A stretch of 64,000 nt of DNA from CAXBNB01 sp965267535 (GCA_965267535.1 OZ254082.1:3472001-3536000), one strand, 5' to 3'. Counted from the stretch's first letter, positions 36,563 to 46,290 are shown. The notes: generated by a model from the letters alone, not told the origin. Program-made: numbers and translations.

Positions 36563-37552
36563 TCAGAACTTAACAATCACTTTTTTACCGTCTATTTCAA
36601 ATTCAAAGTCCTGTGAATATCCTATACTGTGAAGTACATTGGACAAATACTCATGCTGAAACTCACCGGAATACTCCCAGGGAAGCGAAGGTGTACCTTC
36701 TATACTAAACTCTACATCATACCACCTTTCCAGTACTTTGAACACATTTTCCATGGAGGCATCCTGAAAATAAATCGTGCCATCTTTCCATGAAATAACC
36801 TCAAGATCCGAAAAAGTAGCTCTGACCACTTCCATGTCTTCTTTATTGACTTTGACCTGCTGCCCTGGCAAGAGATACTGTGGAGCTGTATCCAATTGTC
36901 CTGTTTCTACTTTAACCTCACCTTCGGTAAGTGAAACCTCTACTCTGTCTTCATCCGGGTATGCTCTGACATTGAAAGCCGTACCTAACGCTGTAGTAGA
37001 CACTCCCGAACTGGTAACTATAAACGGGCGTACCTTGTCTTTGGCTACTTCGAAATATCCTTCACCCACGAGTACCAACTCTCTGCTATGATCCGAAAAC
37101 TCAGCAGGATACTTCAACGTACTGCCCGCATTCAGCATTACGACCGAACCGTCCGGTAAGTGAATCCTGGATTTTTGCCCCTGAGGACTTACTTTTTCTA
37201 CCAGTACAACCTTGGATTCATCCCTGACTATATTGTCAAACGTGAGCACAGCTGCTATACTTGCAATAAGCAGACCTATCACTGCAGCATATCTAAACAC
37301 ATAGCTTCTGCCGGGAGGAGAAGTAAATGTATTGTCCTGCTCCAATTGATCACGTACAGCGCCAAACAACCTCTCTTCTTTCTCTATCTTCTGATGGTGA
37401 GATTCTATTTTCCAGATTTCTTCTTGCTCCCGAAACATTTCCTTGTTCTCAGGCGAAGCATTCAACCAATTGATAAAAACCTGATCTTCCAGTTCAGAAT
37501 TTTCACCTGCCAATTTTTTGGCTATCATGCTATATATTTCGTTTTTACTCAT
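36563..37552 (-). CDS. FecR-family anti-sigma factor with DUF4974, locus D
   Basis: 329 residues. Cytoplasmic N-terminus, membrane segment near residues 86-103 (FRYAAVIGLLIASIAAVL), FecR domain (GQKSRIHLPDGSVVMLN; ALGTAFNVRAYPDED) and DUF4974 (SWKDGTIYFQDASM, RWYDVEFSIE, LSNVLHSIGY). Lies 63 bp after the sigma gene. Expected to couple the locus D SusC to that sigma. Confidence 0.95.
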   Translation of the reverse strand: MSKNEIYSMIAKKLAGENSELEDQVFINWLNASPENKEMFREQEEIWKIESHHQKIEKEERLFGAVRDQLEQDNTFTSPPGRSYVFRYAAVIGLLIASIAAVLTFDNIVRDESKVVLVEKVSPQGQKSRIHLPDGSVVMLNAGSTLKYPAEFSDHSRELVLVGEGYFEVAKDKVRPFIVTSSGVSTTALGTAFNVRAYPDEDRVEVSLTEGEVKVETGQLDTAPQYLLPGQQVKVNKEDMEVVRATFSDLEVISWKDGTIYFQDASMENVFKVLERWYDVEFSIEGTPSLPWEYSGEFQHEYLSNVLHSIGYSQDFEFEIDGKKVIVKF

Positions 37553-37615
37553 TGTATTTTCGGGAATTACCTTGCGGCTACTAATAAAGTCGTAGGTTTT
37601 GGATTCTACCCTAGT

Positions 37616-38242
37616 CTAAAATTGAAAAAAATGTAAAGTGAAAATAATACCGACCATGGCCAGCTTGTCTAAATAACTCCTTATATCTTTAGATGACAGA
37701 TACTTATGAAGGTTTTGCCGTATATCTTTAAATGCCTGGCCCATATGAAATTCAACGGTTTTTTCAGTAACTTCCAGTAGATCGGCAACCTCCCGGTATT
37801 TCAATCCATCTTCTTTTACCATCTTGTATATCAATTGACGTTTGGCCGGCAGCATCAAGATTGCTGCATTCACCACAGATTCAAACTCTTTATAAAGTAC
37901 TTTCTTTTCTGGGTTGGTATCGGTATGAATGCTCAACTCATACCGCTCATCTAGGTGAATCGTCTTATCCTTCTTAATCTTTCTCAGGTAGTCTATAGAC
38001 TTGCGCTTTACCGCTGAAAAAAGATAATGATCCAGCTTTTCTACCTCAGATAGTTTTTTTCTATTTTTCCACAAGTTGACAAAAACGTCTACTACTATCT
38101 CCTCCGCTAATACATCGCTATGAACGAAGTACTGAGCTATCTTAAGCAGCTTGTCGTAGTAGTTGTTAAACAAACAACGAAACGCTCGCGAATCATCATT
38201 TTGCACAACTCTAGAAATCCATTGTTCGATTTCTACATTCAT
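37616..38242 (-). CDS. ECF RNA polymerase sigma factor, locus D
   Basis: 208 residues. Region 2: SDVLAEEIVVDVFVNLWKN; region 4: YREVADLLEVTEKTVEFHMGQ. The C-terminus has a hydrophobic tail (LAMVGIIFTLHFFQF), as in some other Bacteroidota FecI-type sigmas. ATG 38242 (MNVEIEQW) fits the family start. Confidence 0.93.
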   Translation of the reverse strand: MNVEIEQWISRVVQNDDSRAFRCLFNNYYDKLLKIAQYFVHSDVLAEEIVVDVFVNLWKNRKKLSEVEKLDHYLFSAVKRKSIDYLRKIKKDKTIHLDERYELSIHTDTNPEKKVLYKEFESVVNAAILMLPAKRQLIYKMVKEDGLKYREVADLLEVTEKTVEFHMGQAFKDIRQNLHKYLSSKDIRSYLDKLAMVGIIFTLHFFQF

Positions 38243-38630
38243 TTGGGCTAGTTTAATAGTTGTCGGGTAGACTAATTTAAGCTAATTAACCCATATAATT
38301 AGCACTTAACTAAAAAGACGTAACTGCCCCGACATACCCTAGTAATTTTTTAGAATAATATTAAAAAAGGTAAAACTCATGTAACCAAGGCCATTTACAC
38401 CACTTTTTCTCTTCGCATTTACATTGAATTCCTACATTTATTGAATGTTCTATCAGTGATCATATAAGAAAATCCATAAAACCTACTCTGAAATACTTTC
38501 AAAAAGCACGCTTAAAGGCACACAACGGTGCTAAATACGGATAAAACATCAAAAATTTTGGCACGGAACATGTACATTTTGTATCTTGAAAAGTTCTTTT
38601 CTATAATTTTTTAAACCTTAAACCTAACGA
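38243..38630. other. Divergent intergenic region
   Basis: 388 bp between the locus D sigma (minus) and the oxidoreductase gene (plus). It must hold both promoters. On the plus strand TTTTGG near 38554 and TACATTTTG near 38572 are imperfect matches to the -33 and -7 consensus. No gene or repeat recognised. Confidence 0.5.
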
Positions 38631-40067
38631 ATGAAAAAGCATAAGCACACACAAGCTGCCGCATCGAGAAGGCAGTTTGTAAAAAGTCTTGGCATGGCCG
38701 GTGTGGCCTTTACCATTGTACCGCGCTCTGTATTAGGGGGCAGTGGGTACGTTCCTCCTTCAGACACCTTATATATAGCCGGTATTGGTGCCGGTGGAAA
38801 GGGCACATCCGATATCTCCAGCTTTGCAGAAAGCCCAAATGTAAAAATTGCCTACCTATGTGATGTAGACGACAGGCGAGCTGAAAAAAGCAGGAGTAAT
38901 TTTCCGGATGCCGGGTATTACAATGATTACAGAGAGTTGCTCGATAAAGAGCACAAAAACATTGATGCCGTATCGGTATCCACACCGGATCATATGCATG
39001 CCGTACAAGCCCTGGCCGCTATGCAATTGGGGAAACACGTGTATGTACAAAAACCCCTGACACATGATATACATGAAGCCCGCCAGCTGACCGAAGCTGC
39101 AAGAAAATACAAAGTAGTGACCCAAATGGGCAACCAGGGTGCATCGGGTGATGGTGTAAGAAAAATGCAGGAGTGGTACAATGCCGATTTAATAGGCGAA
39201 GTACATACCGTATACTGCTGGACCAACAGACCTGTATGGCCTCAGGGAATTCCATGGCCGAATAAAAAAGCCAAAATACCGAAAGAACTGGATTGGAACC
39301 TGTGGTTGGGTACAGCACCTATGAAAAATTATGTAGACAATCTGGTGCCATTCAACTGGCGTGGCTGGTGGGACTATGGCACAGGTGCTCTGGGCGATAT
39401 GGCTTGCCACATTATAGAACCTGCATTCAAAACTCTAAACCTCGGATACCCTACCAGCGTGGAGTGTAGTGTAGGCAATGTATATGTGGGCGAATTTAAT
39501 CGCGGCTACTTCCCTGACAGCTGCCCTCCTTCATCGCATATTGTATTGGAGTTTCCTAAAAGAGATGAAAAACCCAAGGTGAAATTACACTGGATGGACG
39601 GTGGTATCCAACCCGCTCGTCCAGAAGAACTAGGTCCTAATGAAAAAATGGGTGATGGTGGCAATGGTGTAATCATGGTAGGAGATAAAGGTAAAATAAT
39701 GTGCGATGTGTATGGCAGAAACCCTCGCCTACTACCTACTGAGCTAAATCAATACCTCAACGTGCCTGAGTCTATAAAAAGAGTACCCGAAGGCCACTAC
39801 CTCCAGTGGGTAAATGCCTGCCTGGCAGGATACAAAAAGCAAGAATGTAGCTCCGACTTTGATATAGCAGGACCACTTACTGAAAGTATATTGATGGGTA
39901 ACCTGGCATTGAGAAGCTTTGACATACGCAAACAAAAAGCAGACGGCAAGGGATTTGATTACCCGGGAAGATACATCAAGCTAATGTGGGATGGTGACAA
40001 CATGAAAATCACCAACTTTGATGAGGCTAATCAGTTTGTAAAACGAGATTACCGTACAGGCTGGTAA
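38631..40067 (+). CDS. Tat-exported Gfo/Idh/MocA-family oxidoreductase
   Basis: NAD(P)-dependent sugar-type dehydrogenase family protein, 478 residues. A twin-arginine signal (SRRQFVKSLG at residues 12-21) predicts export; the Rossmann loop is GIGAGGKG at 51-58. The usual EKP motif reads QKP in HVYVQKPLTHD, as in other exported members of the family. The C-terminal domain has GDMACHIIEPAF and a conserved HLWM-type substrate region (KLHWMDGG). Substrate unknown; a carbohydrate or polyol is the family expectation. The only plus-strand gene in the first 60 kb. Its last 74 codons are repeated at 53833-54056. Confidence 0.92.
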   Translation: MKKHKHTQAAASRRQFVKSLGMAGVAFTIVPRSVLGGSGYVPPSDTLYIAGIGAGGKGTSDISSFAESPNVKIAYLCDVDDRRAEKSRSNFPDAGYYNDYRELLDKEHKNIDAVSVSTPDHMHAVQALAAMQLGKHVYVQKPLTHDIHEARQLTEAARKYKVVTQMGNQGASGDGVRKMQEWYNADLIGEVHTVYCWTNRPVWPQGIPWPNKKAKIPKELDWNLWLGTAPMKNYVDNLVPFNWRGWWDYGTGALGDMACHIIEPAFKTLNLGYPTSVECSVGNVYVGEFNRGYFPDSCPPSSHIVLEFPKRDEKPKVKLHWMDGGIQPARPEELGPNEKMGDGGNGVIMVGDKGKIMCDVYGRNPRLLPTELNQYLNVPESIKRVPEGHYLQWVNACLAGYKKQECSSDFDIAGPLTESILMGNLALRSFDIRKQKADGKGFDYPGRYIKLMWDGDNMKITNFDEANQFVKRDYRTGW

Positions 40068-40105
40068 CAGAGCACTTAACTTACAGTTTTACTGTACTCA
40101 TACAA

Positions 40106-40146
40106 CATAAAAAAACACCAGAAGAATAATCTGGTGTTTTTTTATG
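40106..40146. terminator. Bidirectional terminator, repeat copy 1
   Basis: Perfect 17-bp arms, 40106-40122 and 40130-40146 (core ACACCAGA/TCTGGTGT with A7 and T7 tracts), 7-nt loop AGAATAA. It serves the oxidoreductase on the plus strand and the DUF4838 gene on the minus strand. In repeat copy 2 the loop is reverse-complemented. Confidence 0.88.
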
Positions 40147-40163
40147 TGACAATGATTGCTCGA

Positions 40164-40196
40164 CTAAGCTCCCTTAAACTGTCTAAGCTGATAGGT
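40164..40196 (-). pseudogene. 3' remnant of the outer-membrane receptor gene
   Basis: Encodes the terminal residues TYQLRQFKGA and a stop, identical to the end of the intact gene at 54152-57220. It has no start and is the truncated partner produced at the left junction of the locus E insertion. Confidence 0.85.
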
Positions 40197-40234
40197 TTGA
40201 GCAAAAACTCACACTACATAGAGTTACTTACACA

Positions 40235-42178
40235 TTATCTGATCGTATTTTGAGCTGCTTTTTCCAAATACTGCTTTTTTCCCTTTTTCATATATTCCCA
40301 AATGGCTTCCCTCCAACTTTCTACACGTTTTCTTTCAACAGGTGAAATATCGGCTTGTTTTGCTTGTTTCACATAGCTTTCTAATTCTCTCATTACTTTA
40401 TCTGTACCCAGGTACTTCCATGCTATCTCCTCATCCTGTTGAAAATGCTTTTCACCTTTTACCCTATCCGGGTATAAATCAAAATTGTTGTACTGATGCT
40501 CTACAGTAGTATAAAACTGTCTCATTGGACCTGAGGCATTTCCAAAATAAAGATTAAAGAAATCATTTATTTCTTTATCGACATCCAGCTCAGGATTGTC
40601 ATAATGTTTCATTGCCAAATAATAATCCAGTTGTTCTCCCACACCACATAGAAACACTCCCCTTACATTGTCATTGTGATACATATTGATCAACTCTGCC
40701 TGAGCGTGGGCACTAAATCCGGGAAAGACATTCCAGGGACTTGTACCGTTTAGACCACCGAACCCATACACCCCCCTTTCTGTAGGGAAAGTACTGTAAT
40801 TCCAAAGGTACAATGGTGCTTTCGAATTGGCCACCCACTTCCTGTACCATCCAAGTTCATGTTTTTTCATTTCGGGTGACATGTAGTGTCTGTTGTGCAG
40901 GCATGGAGAAACTGACACATTTGACTCCAATTGAACACTATCCGGATAGTAGCTATATACATGATAAGCCAGAGTGGCTATTTTTTTATTGGGGTGTGTT
41001 TCCGCTACTCCCTTTGCTATCTGATTGATAAAACCAAAAAGGTAATCACTGGCTATTCCTGAACTAAAATGCTGCTGGTTGTACTGCTCTTTTTCTTTGG
41101 CCAAAGCAGCCTGACACTTTGCTCCCAAACACCAACTTGAATTGTCCAAAGGCAAAACTGCAAAATAATCTCCCATTGCAATTTGTCTTCCTACCACCCC
41201 TTTACCATCAAAATAATCACGTGCATCCTGAGTCACCTGATTGATTAAAGCTTGGTTGGTATAGCAAAGCTGCCGTTGGTGCGCCCCCCCAGACCTTCCT
41301 TTGGCAAAATATTCTTCCCTATTCTCTTCAAAAACACTGTCTGCTGTTAAATTTTTGATCAAAAACCTATCCTGAAAACTTGAAAAGGAATGGTTCGCTC
41401 CCCATTTCTCCCCTCCTTTCCTGAGTCTCCTATGAAACAACTCTTCAGCTTCTTGAGGTGGCTTGCCATACTGTACAGACAGCATTGGGCCATCCAAACC
41501 TGTGCCGTCCCGATATTTCATTTTTGGACTTCTACGAAGGGAAAACCTTTCAATAGCAATATTTTTGCGAGGTGTATATACCACATTGAAATCTGCCGGC
41601 CCGTACCAGCGAATACCAAATGCCCTTTCCATAAAATCATACGCCGCATAGAGACTGGATTGATCATCATAAATCCCGGGAAGGGTAATTCGTCTTTCTT
41701 TTTCCGACACTTGGTAGGTAGCTTTGTTATAGTCTATTGTAACCCTTGTTGCCGTCAATGGCACTTGAACAATGCTTCGCCCGGTTTCCTGAAGGGCGGT
41801 TGCTGTAGGGTACCAATCTCTACCATATAGAATTAAGTTTTCGCCATTAAATTGGATCATATATTCCTGAGGTTCAAAATCTGTAGACCTCAATCCTAAT
41901 TCTTTTGTGAGCCGGGTATCACCGACATGAATCTTATTGCCCTCTACAGGCTGGCTATCATGGACAATTGGCAATTCTACTCCTGTGACTAGTTTTATAT
42001 GATACTGTAGTTCAAGTGCAGCCAATTTTGCTGCCGGAGAAGGGGTCGTCCCAATTATTATTGTCGCTTTGGGCAAACCCTGATCTACCAGCTGGAAAGT
42101 ATCGGTAGTATCTACAGACCTATTGCATGCAAATGACACAAATATCAGGGTAATAAGTAGTAAGCTTATTTTTTTCAT
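40235..42178 (-). CDS. DUF4838 domain lipoprotein (putative glycoside hydrolase-like), locus E
   Basis: 647 residues with lipobox FVSFAC (Cys 18). The N-terminal 25-150 resembles the alpha-glucuronidase-like domain that precedes many glycosidase barrels (KATIIIGTTPSPAAKLAALELQ split pattern, then NGENLILYGRD). The middle matches DUF4838, a TIM-barrel-like family (YDFMERAFGIRWYGP, VSPCLHNRHY, WNYSTFP, ALGWYRKWV-type stretch). Hydrolase activity is suspected for the family but not proven. Last gene of the island operon, ending at the shared terminator. Confidence 0.82.
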   Translation of the reverse strand: MKKISLLLITLIFVSFACNRSVDTTDTFQLVDQGLPKATIIIGTTPSPAAKLAALELQYHIKLVTGVELPIVHDSQPVEGNKIHVGDTRLTKELGLRSTDFEPQEYMIQFNGENLILYGRDWYPTATALQETGRSIVQVPLTATRVTIDYNKATYQVSEKERRITLPGIYDDQSSLYAAYDFMERAFGIRWYGPADFNVVYTPRKNIAIERFSLRRSPKMKYRDGTGLDGPMLSVQYGKPPQEAEELFHRRLRKGGEKWGANHSFSSFQDRFLIKNLTADSVFEENREEYFAKGRSGGAHQRQLCYTNQALINQVTQDARDYFDGKGVVGRQIAMGDYFAVLPLDNSSWCLGAKCQAALAKEKEQYNQQHFSSGIASDYLFGFINQIAKGVAETHPNKKIATLAYHVYSYYPDSVQLESNVSVSPCLHNRHYMSPEMKKHELGWYRKWVANSKAPLYLWNYSTFPTERGVYGFGGLNGTSPWNVFPGFSAHAQAELINMYHNDNVRGVFLCGVGEQLDYYLAMKHYDNPELDVDKEINDFFNLYFGNASGPMRQFYTTVEHQYNNFDLYPDRVKGEKHFQQDEEIAWKYLGTDKVMRELESYVKQAKQADISPVERKRVESWREAIWEYMKKGKKQYLEKAAQNTIR

Positions 42179-42285
42179 CTTAGTTATGTACTATTCTGTT
42201 TACCTCATAAATTCCTCAATTCCTATCAGTGAGGGGTAATACTAAGAGGCCAACCTTAAATCAGCCTCTTATATAATATATTAGT

Positions 42286-43761
42286 TTACAATTTATAAAA
42301 TGGATGGCTCGTACCATGTAAGGTATTGCCTACACCTCCCGCACCCTCGTAAAACCTTAGAATATATAAAGTATTAGAAGTAAGGGAAGAGGTAAGTGAA
42401 GATGGAATGGTAACAGTACCCGAAGCTGAATTGGGCAGGTACTGAAAATATCCGGTAGACTGCCCGGAATGAAGCTCATACACCCCAACCCAATTTGTCA
42501 AAGACGGTGGTAAAGAATGAAACCCAACGCTTATTGATTGAGCAGATGAGTAAAAGTCCTGAGTTGTGTACCCTACTATATTGTCATATTCAGTTGGGTT
42601 CGAGTGTGCATGACTTAACATTTCAATCAGCGAATATCTGGAAAAGTCACATCCGGCATCTTTGCTGATATCCCAAATAAAGACCCCTTTAATTTGTTCA
42701 TTTTCCGCCCATTCCAACTTCCTTCTGGTTTCATACATACCACTAAACCTCAGTTGTCCTGACTGGTCATGTTTATGGGTATTTAAACTAGTAGTGAGGT
42801 ATGGTAGAAAAACTGTATCTACAGGGGGTAATTTTAGTAGTTCGTAATAACTATAAGTATCGGCAACATGAGTGCCTGAGCTGTTTACATAAATAGACCA
42901 TGCTGCTAAACCTAAGGCGAGCTTATTTTTAGGCATTTGACCTGTGCCCGTCCAGCCGGCTAAAGAAGCTTTCACATCTCGATATGGATTGGCGATCAAA
43001 TAATCCATTTTTTCTGAGCTGTAAGTTTGAAAGCCCAGCAAATCAACATGGTTTCTAAAGTCATTGGTGATAACATTGGTCCTGTTCCAGTCATTGCCAA
43101 GGCTGGCTGTACACAATTTCTCCCTTCCCCTTGCAGTGGAGTTGTGCAAAGCGATTGAGAGGTCCTTGATAAACAAAGGGTAATTGTTGTAAATATAGCC
43201 TGAATCCAACGATGCGTCCTCAAAGTCAACATCTACGCCATCAAAATCCAGGGAATCCACATAGTTGGTCATCAGCCAATCTATTGTGTTGCTCCTGTTT
43301 GTACTATTAAACAATTCTGCTGATTCTGCCCTTGAAGTTGGCGTATCATGCAGGTCCGAAAGACCCAACAGGATTTTTATATTCGGATTGATAAAGCGAA
43401 TATAAGCCATCATATCTGAAAGCGGAGGTTGATAATATGGATCTGGGCCTTTGTCGGAATCCCCCCATATCAACCCATTTTTGGTACTATCCTGAACACC
43501 ATCTTTCGATATAGTGGCCAGCATAACCAATGTTGTTAGATTTCTATATTGCAAATCGTATTCGGTGTAATGTGCCAAACCCCAATAGGGAAGGTAACCT
43601 ATAATCTCGAAATCACTTAACTCAGCATCAGGCAAAGAACTGCTCACACTTAATGGTTTGTTTTTAAGTGGATCCATCGGTACTGGTACACTTTCCTCCA
43701 GTTGGCACGACAGGCAAACAACTGCCAGAAAAAAACAATAAGTTTCTCGTAATCTTTTCAT
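42286..43761 (-). CDS. GH18-family lipoprotein (chitinase or endo-beta-N-acetylglucosaminidase type), locus E
   Basis: About 491 residues from ATG 43761 (MKRLRETYCFFLAVV), which gives a lipobox VCLSC (Cys 19); the frame is open to 43833 but the extra 24 residues spoil the signal peptide. The catalytic motif DGVDVDFE is present (residues 174-181 of this start, acid Glu 181), with the upstream YLPYWGLA and downstream GFQTYSSEKMDYL and FIWDISKDAGCDF expected of the GH18 barrel. A beta-sandwich-like C-terminus of about 85 residues follows (WVGVYELHSG, YILRFYEGAG). It should cleave GlcNAc-containing chains; chitin versus N-glycan cannot be separated. Confidence 0.88.
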   Translation of the reverse strand: MKRLRETYCFFLAVVCLSCQLEESVPVPMDPLKNKPLSVSSSLPDAELSDFEIIGYLPYWGLAHYTEYDLQYRNLTTLVMLATISKDGVQDSTKNGLIWGDSDKGPDPYYQPPLSDMMAYIRFINPNIKILLGLSDLHDTPTSRAESAELFNSTNRSNTIDWLMTNYVDSLDFDGVDVDFEDASLDSGYIYNNYPLFIKDLSIALHNSTARGREKLCTASLGNDWNRTNVITNDFRNHVDLLGFQTYSSEKMDYLIANPYRDVKASLAGWTGTGQMPKNKLALGLAAWSIYVNSSGTHVADTYSYYELLKLPPVDTVFLPYLTTSLNTHKHDQSGQLRFSGMYETRRKLEWAENEQIKGVFIWDISKDAGCDFSRYSLIEMLSHAHSNPTEYDNIVGYTTQDFYSSAQSISVGFHSLPPSLTNWVGVYELHSGQSTGYFQYLPNSASGTVTIPSSLTSSLTSNTLYILRFYEGAGGVGNTLHGTSHPFYKL

Positions 43762-43981
43762 AAATGATAATTTTTTATAGTGAACAATGGTTGAATATGC
43801 TACTAATGATTTAGTCTCGATCTTCTTTAACAAAGCATTTGACCTGCTTGCAGGCTTTGAAAATCTCCTTTCCGTTTGGTGCCTAATCCCCCAATTTCTT
43901 TAGTTCCGCTAGGACATACCCCACCCAGGCTGTCAACTTTCAGGGGACAGCAATTCACAAAAAATGGTTGTCAATGATTGT

Positions 43982-45991
43982 TTATCTCACTACATTAATG
44001 ATGGAATGAACTTCTACAGGTGGAATGGTAAGCTGTACCGTATTGTCTTTGTATTCATATTTTAATTTCTGGTGCATAGGTTCAAGCCATATACTTTCCG
44101 GCTTGTCTTCCAGTTGAATGCTGACTTGCAAAGAGGGTGTAGAATTTACCTCTGAATAGGCATAGACACTCTTATTAAAATGTGGGCCTGCAGAATTGAT
44201 AAGATGTACAAATAGGTTTTCTTTTTTCTCACCCAACACTATATGCACATTGTCCGAACCTTCCACATGTACCTGGAGCTTTGGATTAAGTTTTTCTATG
44301 ATTTTGTTGACGATATTATTGTACACAGGATTTCTGAAAGTGTTGTAAGGCTGTGACATGTCCAGGTAAAGCGCAGCTATTTTACCTTTTCCATATCCAT
44401 TTATAGTTGCTATCGGATGGTTGGTGGCATAGCGATAATCACACTGCGAATAAACATAACCTACCACGGTACTATTTTCGAGTGGTCTTACAGGTTGCCA
44501 CCGGGTTTTGATACCTGCTATACCTCCCAACTCCCGACCACCAATATTTATTTGGGCAATAGAATCATTTCCTTGAAATTCCACTTCCAATTGGTCTTTA
44601 AACTCTGCTGCAGCTTTTGCTCCAATCACAAAGACATTGCCTCCATCGTAAACATAACTTAGCAACTGCTTTTTGATGTCCGGATCAAACGCACTCCACT
44701 CGGGAACAACAATCAGTGGGTAATCATCCATCCTCTCGCTTATGTGATGATCCATCAGTATATCTGTTGAATATTGCCCATCGAGTAATAAATTATTGAT
44801 CCCTTCCATATCAGAAGACCAACCATAAACCCCATCGTATTGCTTTTTCCATCCCTCTCGTGAATACCATAGACCTACCTGAGGCACTGTTTTACTATAC
44901 TGGCAAAAAGGCTGTCGGGCACGACAAAATTCAGACAACTTAACCATGGCGTCTGTATCCAATGTTCTAAATGCCCCGTCTCTGTTTTGTTGAAAGTAAA
45001 CCTGAAAGCCTCCTCCAACGGCCATAACCTGAGCTGCCTCTTGCTGCAATTGCACCAAAGATTTAGGACTGTGAATACCTCCCATAAAATCGAGTGGCAC
45101 AAAACCCCACGCCATCAGATCCCAGGGCTTGCCCTGCAAAGCCAGGCACCTGGCCTGAAATGCAGCACTATATACCCCGTTTTGTCCTGACACGTCACCC
45201 GAAAGGAAATCCAAATCAACATCTACTTTTTCCGGCATCATAGACGAGTAGGCCCAATTGCTGGCTACCTGAAAGTCGGGTCGGTAAACATGCAGCTTGT
45301 CTGTATAATTTTTCAGATAAGACCTGTATGCCAGTCGATTATGCTCTATCCAAGCTTTGTAACCAGCATCTTCTACACTTTTTGGCACGACCTCCATTCC
45401 CGTTTTGTCCTGAAATGACTTCACAATTGATGGAGAGTAGTCTGGAGCTGTTGACCAGCAATCCCCATCTATCCAAACCCCGTCAATACTGTATCGATCT
45501 ATCATTTCTTTTATTTGAGGAATTAACAGCTTTTCGGAATACTCACTGAAATAAGCGGCTTTGATTAGATCTTTGCTACCATCGGCATTGACACGTGCCC
45601 AGTCAGGGTTTTCTCGTATGGCTTTACCATCCCAAAGCCCCGAGTAATGTACATAAAGTGGAACATTATACTCTGCTGTTACATCTCTCCATATCCTTAT
45701 AGGATCATTCACAAAGCTATTGTTAGAAAACCCAATACGTGTGGGATAGCTGGAATAGCCCGGGTGGCCTTTGCTATCAATTTGCACATAATCGGGTTTC
45801 GTTTTTGACAGGAAAGTGCGCAACATTTCCTGATCAAAGTTACCTCCTAAATTCTTGTCTTGTTCGGTGGCATGAAAATCGAAATGAAAGCCAAAGAAAC
45901 TTTCCGATCGCCTGAGTTTACTTTGGCCCTGAGACCGAAATGAAACCCCAAGAAGCAGTATTGCTACTATATATAAAATTTTGTTTTTCAT
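43982..45991 (-). CDS. Putative TIM-barrel glycoside hydrolase (GHL6/alpha-fucosidase-like), locus E
   Basis: 669 residues with a signal peptide (GVSFRSQGQ). The first 330 residues form a likely barrel with FGFHFDFHATEQD, YVHYSGLWDG, NPDWARVNADGS, SIDGVWIDGDCW and VDLDFLSGD, the pattern of the hypothetical glycosyl hydrolase 6 and alpha-L-fucosidase-related groups; D in WIDGD is a candidate nucleophile. The next part (about 370-470) resembles a beta-galactosidase trimerisation-type domain (LIVVPEWSAFDPD, YDGGNVFVIGAKAA) and a beta-rich tail ends the protein. Exact family uncertain. First gene after susD and possibly with its own promoter at 46070-46077. Confidence 0.68.
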   Translation of the reverse strand: MKNKILYIVAILLLGVSFRSQGQSKLRRSESFFGFHFDFHATEQDKNLGGNFDQEMLRTFLSKTKPDYVQIDSKGHPGYSSYPTRIGFSNNSFVNDPIRIWRDVTAEYNVPLYVHYSGLWDGKAIRENPDWARVNADGSKDLIKAAYFSEYSEKLLIPQIKEMIDRYSIDGVWIDGDCWSTAPDYSPSIVKSFQDKTGMEVVPKSVEDAGYKAWIEHNRLAYRSYLKNYTDKLHVYRPDFQVASNWAYSSMMPEKVDVDLDFLSGDVSGQNGVYSAAFQARCLALQGKPWDLMAWGFVPLDFMGGIHSPKSLVQLQQEAAQVMAVGGGFQVYFQQNRDGAFRTLDTDAMVKLSEFCRARQPFCQYSKTVPQVGLWYSREGWKKQYDGVYGWSSDMEGINNLLLDGQYSTDILMDHHISERMDDYPLIVVPEWSAFDPDIKKQLLSYVYDGGNVFVIGAKAAAEFKDQLEVEFQGNDSIAQINIGGRELGGIAGIKTRWQPVRPLENSTVVGYVYSQCDYRYATNHPIATINGYGKGKIAALYLDMSQPYNTFRNPVYNNIVNKIIEKLNPKLQVHVEGSDNVHIVLGEKKENLFVHLINSAGPHFNKSVYAYSEVNSTPSLQVSIQLEDKPESIWLEPMHQKLKYEYKDNTVQLTIPPVEVHSIINVVR

Positions 45992-46069
45992 AATTACTTT
46001 GGATAAAGAGAAGTGCTTGTTTTACAACTGAAACAGTATCAAAATAGATTGTGTAAAAAGATAATAGGT

Positions 46070-46077
46070 CAAATATA
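46070..46077 (-). promoter_or_regulatory. -7 promoter box TATATTTG for the locus E enzyme genes
   Basis: Exact TAnnTTTG match on the minus strand, 78 bp upstream of ATG 45991 and downstream of the post-susD stem-loop. Suggests a separate transcript for the three enzyme genes. Confidence 0.45.
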
Positions 46078-46187
46078 GGGTAGAATTAAGCTACTGCCTA
46101 TCAGGCATTTTTCCATTGATTATACGTTTTTTGCATAATAAAATGGAGGGTAGTGCACCATTATAAAATGGTATTTGAGAGGAGTAT

Positions 46188-46263
46188 AAAAGGCTGTTCT
46201 GTAGAGTTCATGCGCCCCCAAGCTTACGCGGATATATGCTTCCCACTACAAAAACAGCCTTTT
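46188..46263. terminator. Stem-loop after susD, locus E
   Basis: Arms 46188-46204 and 46246-46263 (AAAAGGCTGTT with AACAGCCTTTT, extended through CTGTAG/CTACA) around a loop of about 41 nt. The minus strand continues TTTTAT, so weak termination after susD is plausible. Confidence 0.55.
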
Positions 46264-46290
46264 ACTATGAAAATTACTTACTGCTATTAT

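Larger units (their letters stand above)
39844..40196. repeat. Direct repeat copy 1 flanking locus E
   Basis: 353 bp made of the last 74 codons of the oxidoreductase, the bidirectional terminator and 33 bp of the 3' end of the outer-membrane receptor gene. Copy 2 is at 53833-54184 in the same orientation, offset 13,989 bp. In the coding part the copies differ at 6 of 224 positions, 4 of them silent. Confidence 0.95.
45992..46290. other. Intergenic region between susD and enzyme block, locus E
   Basis: 299 bp holding a post-susD stem-loop (46188-46263) and a TATATTTG -7 box (46070-46077). ACCATT/AATGGT at 46158-46173 is a small additional inverted pair. No gene. Confidence 0.6.

Noticed and set aside
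37160..37636. 158-codon plus-strand ORF over the locus D fecR and sigma end
   Set aside because: Antisense to conserved coding sequence; composition matches a reverse-frame shadow.
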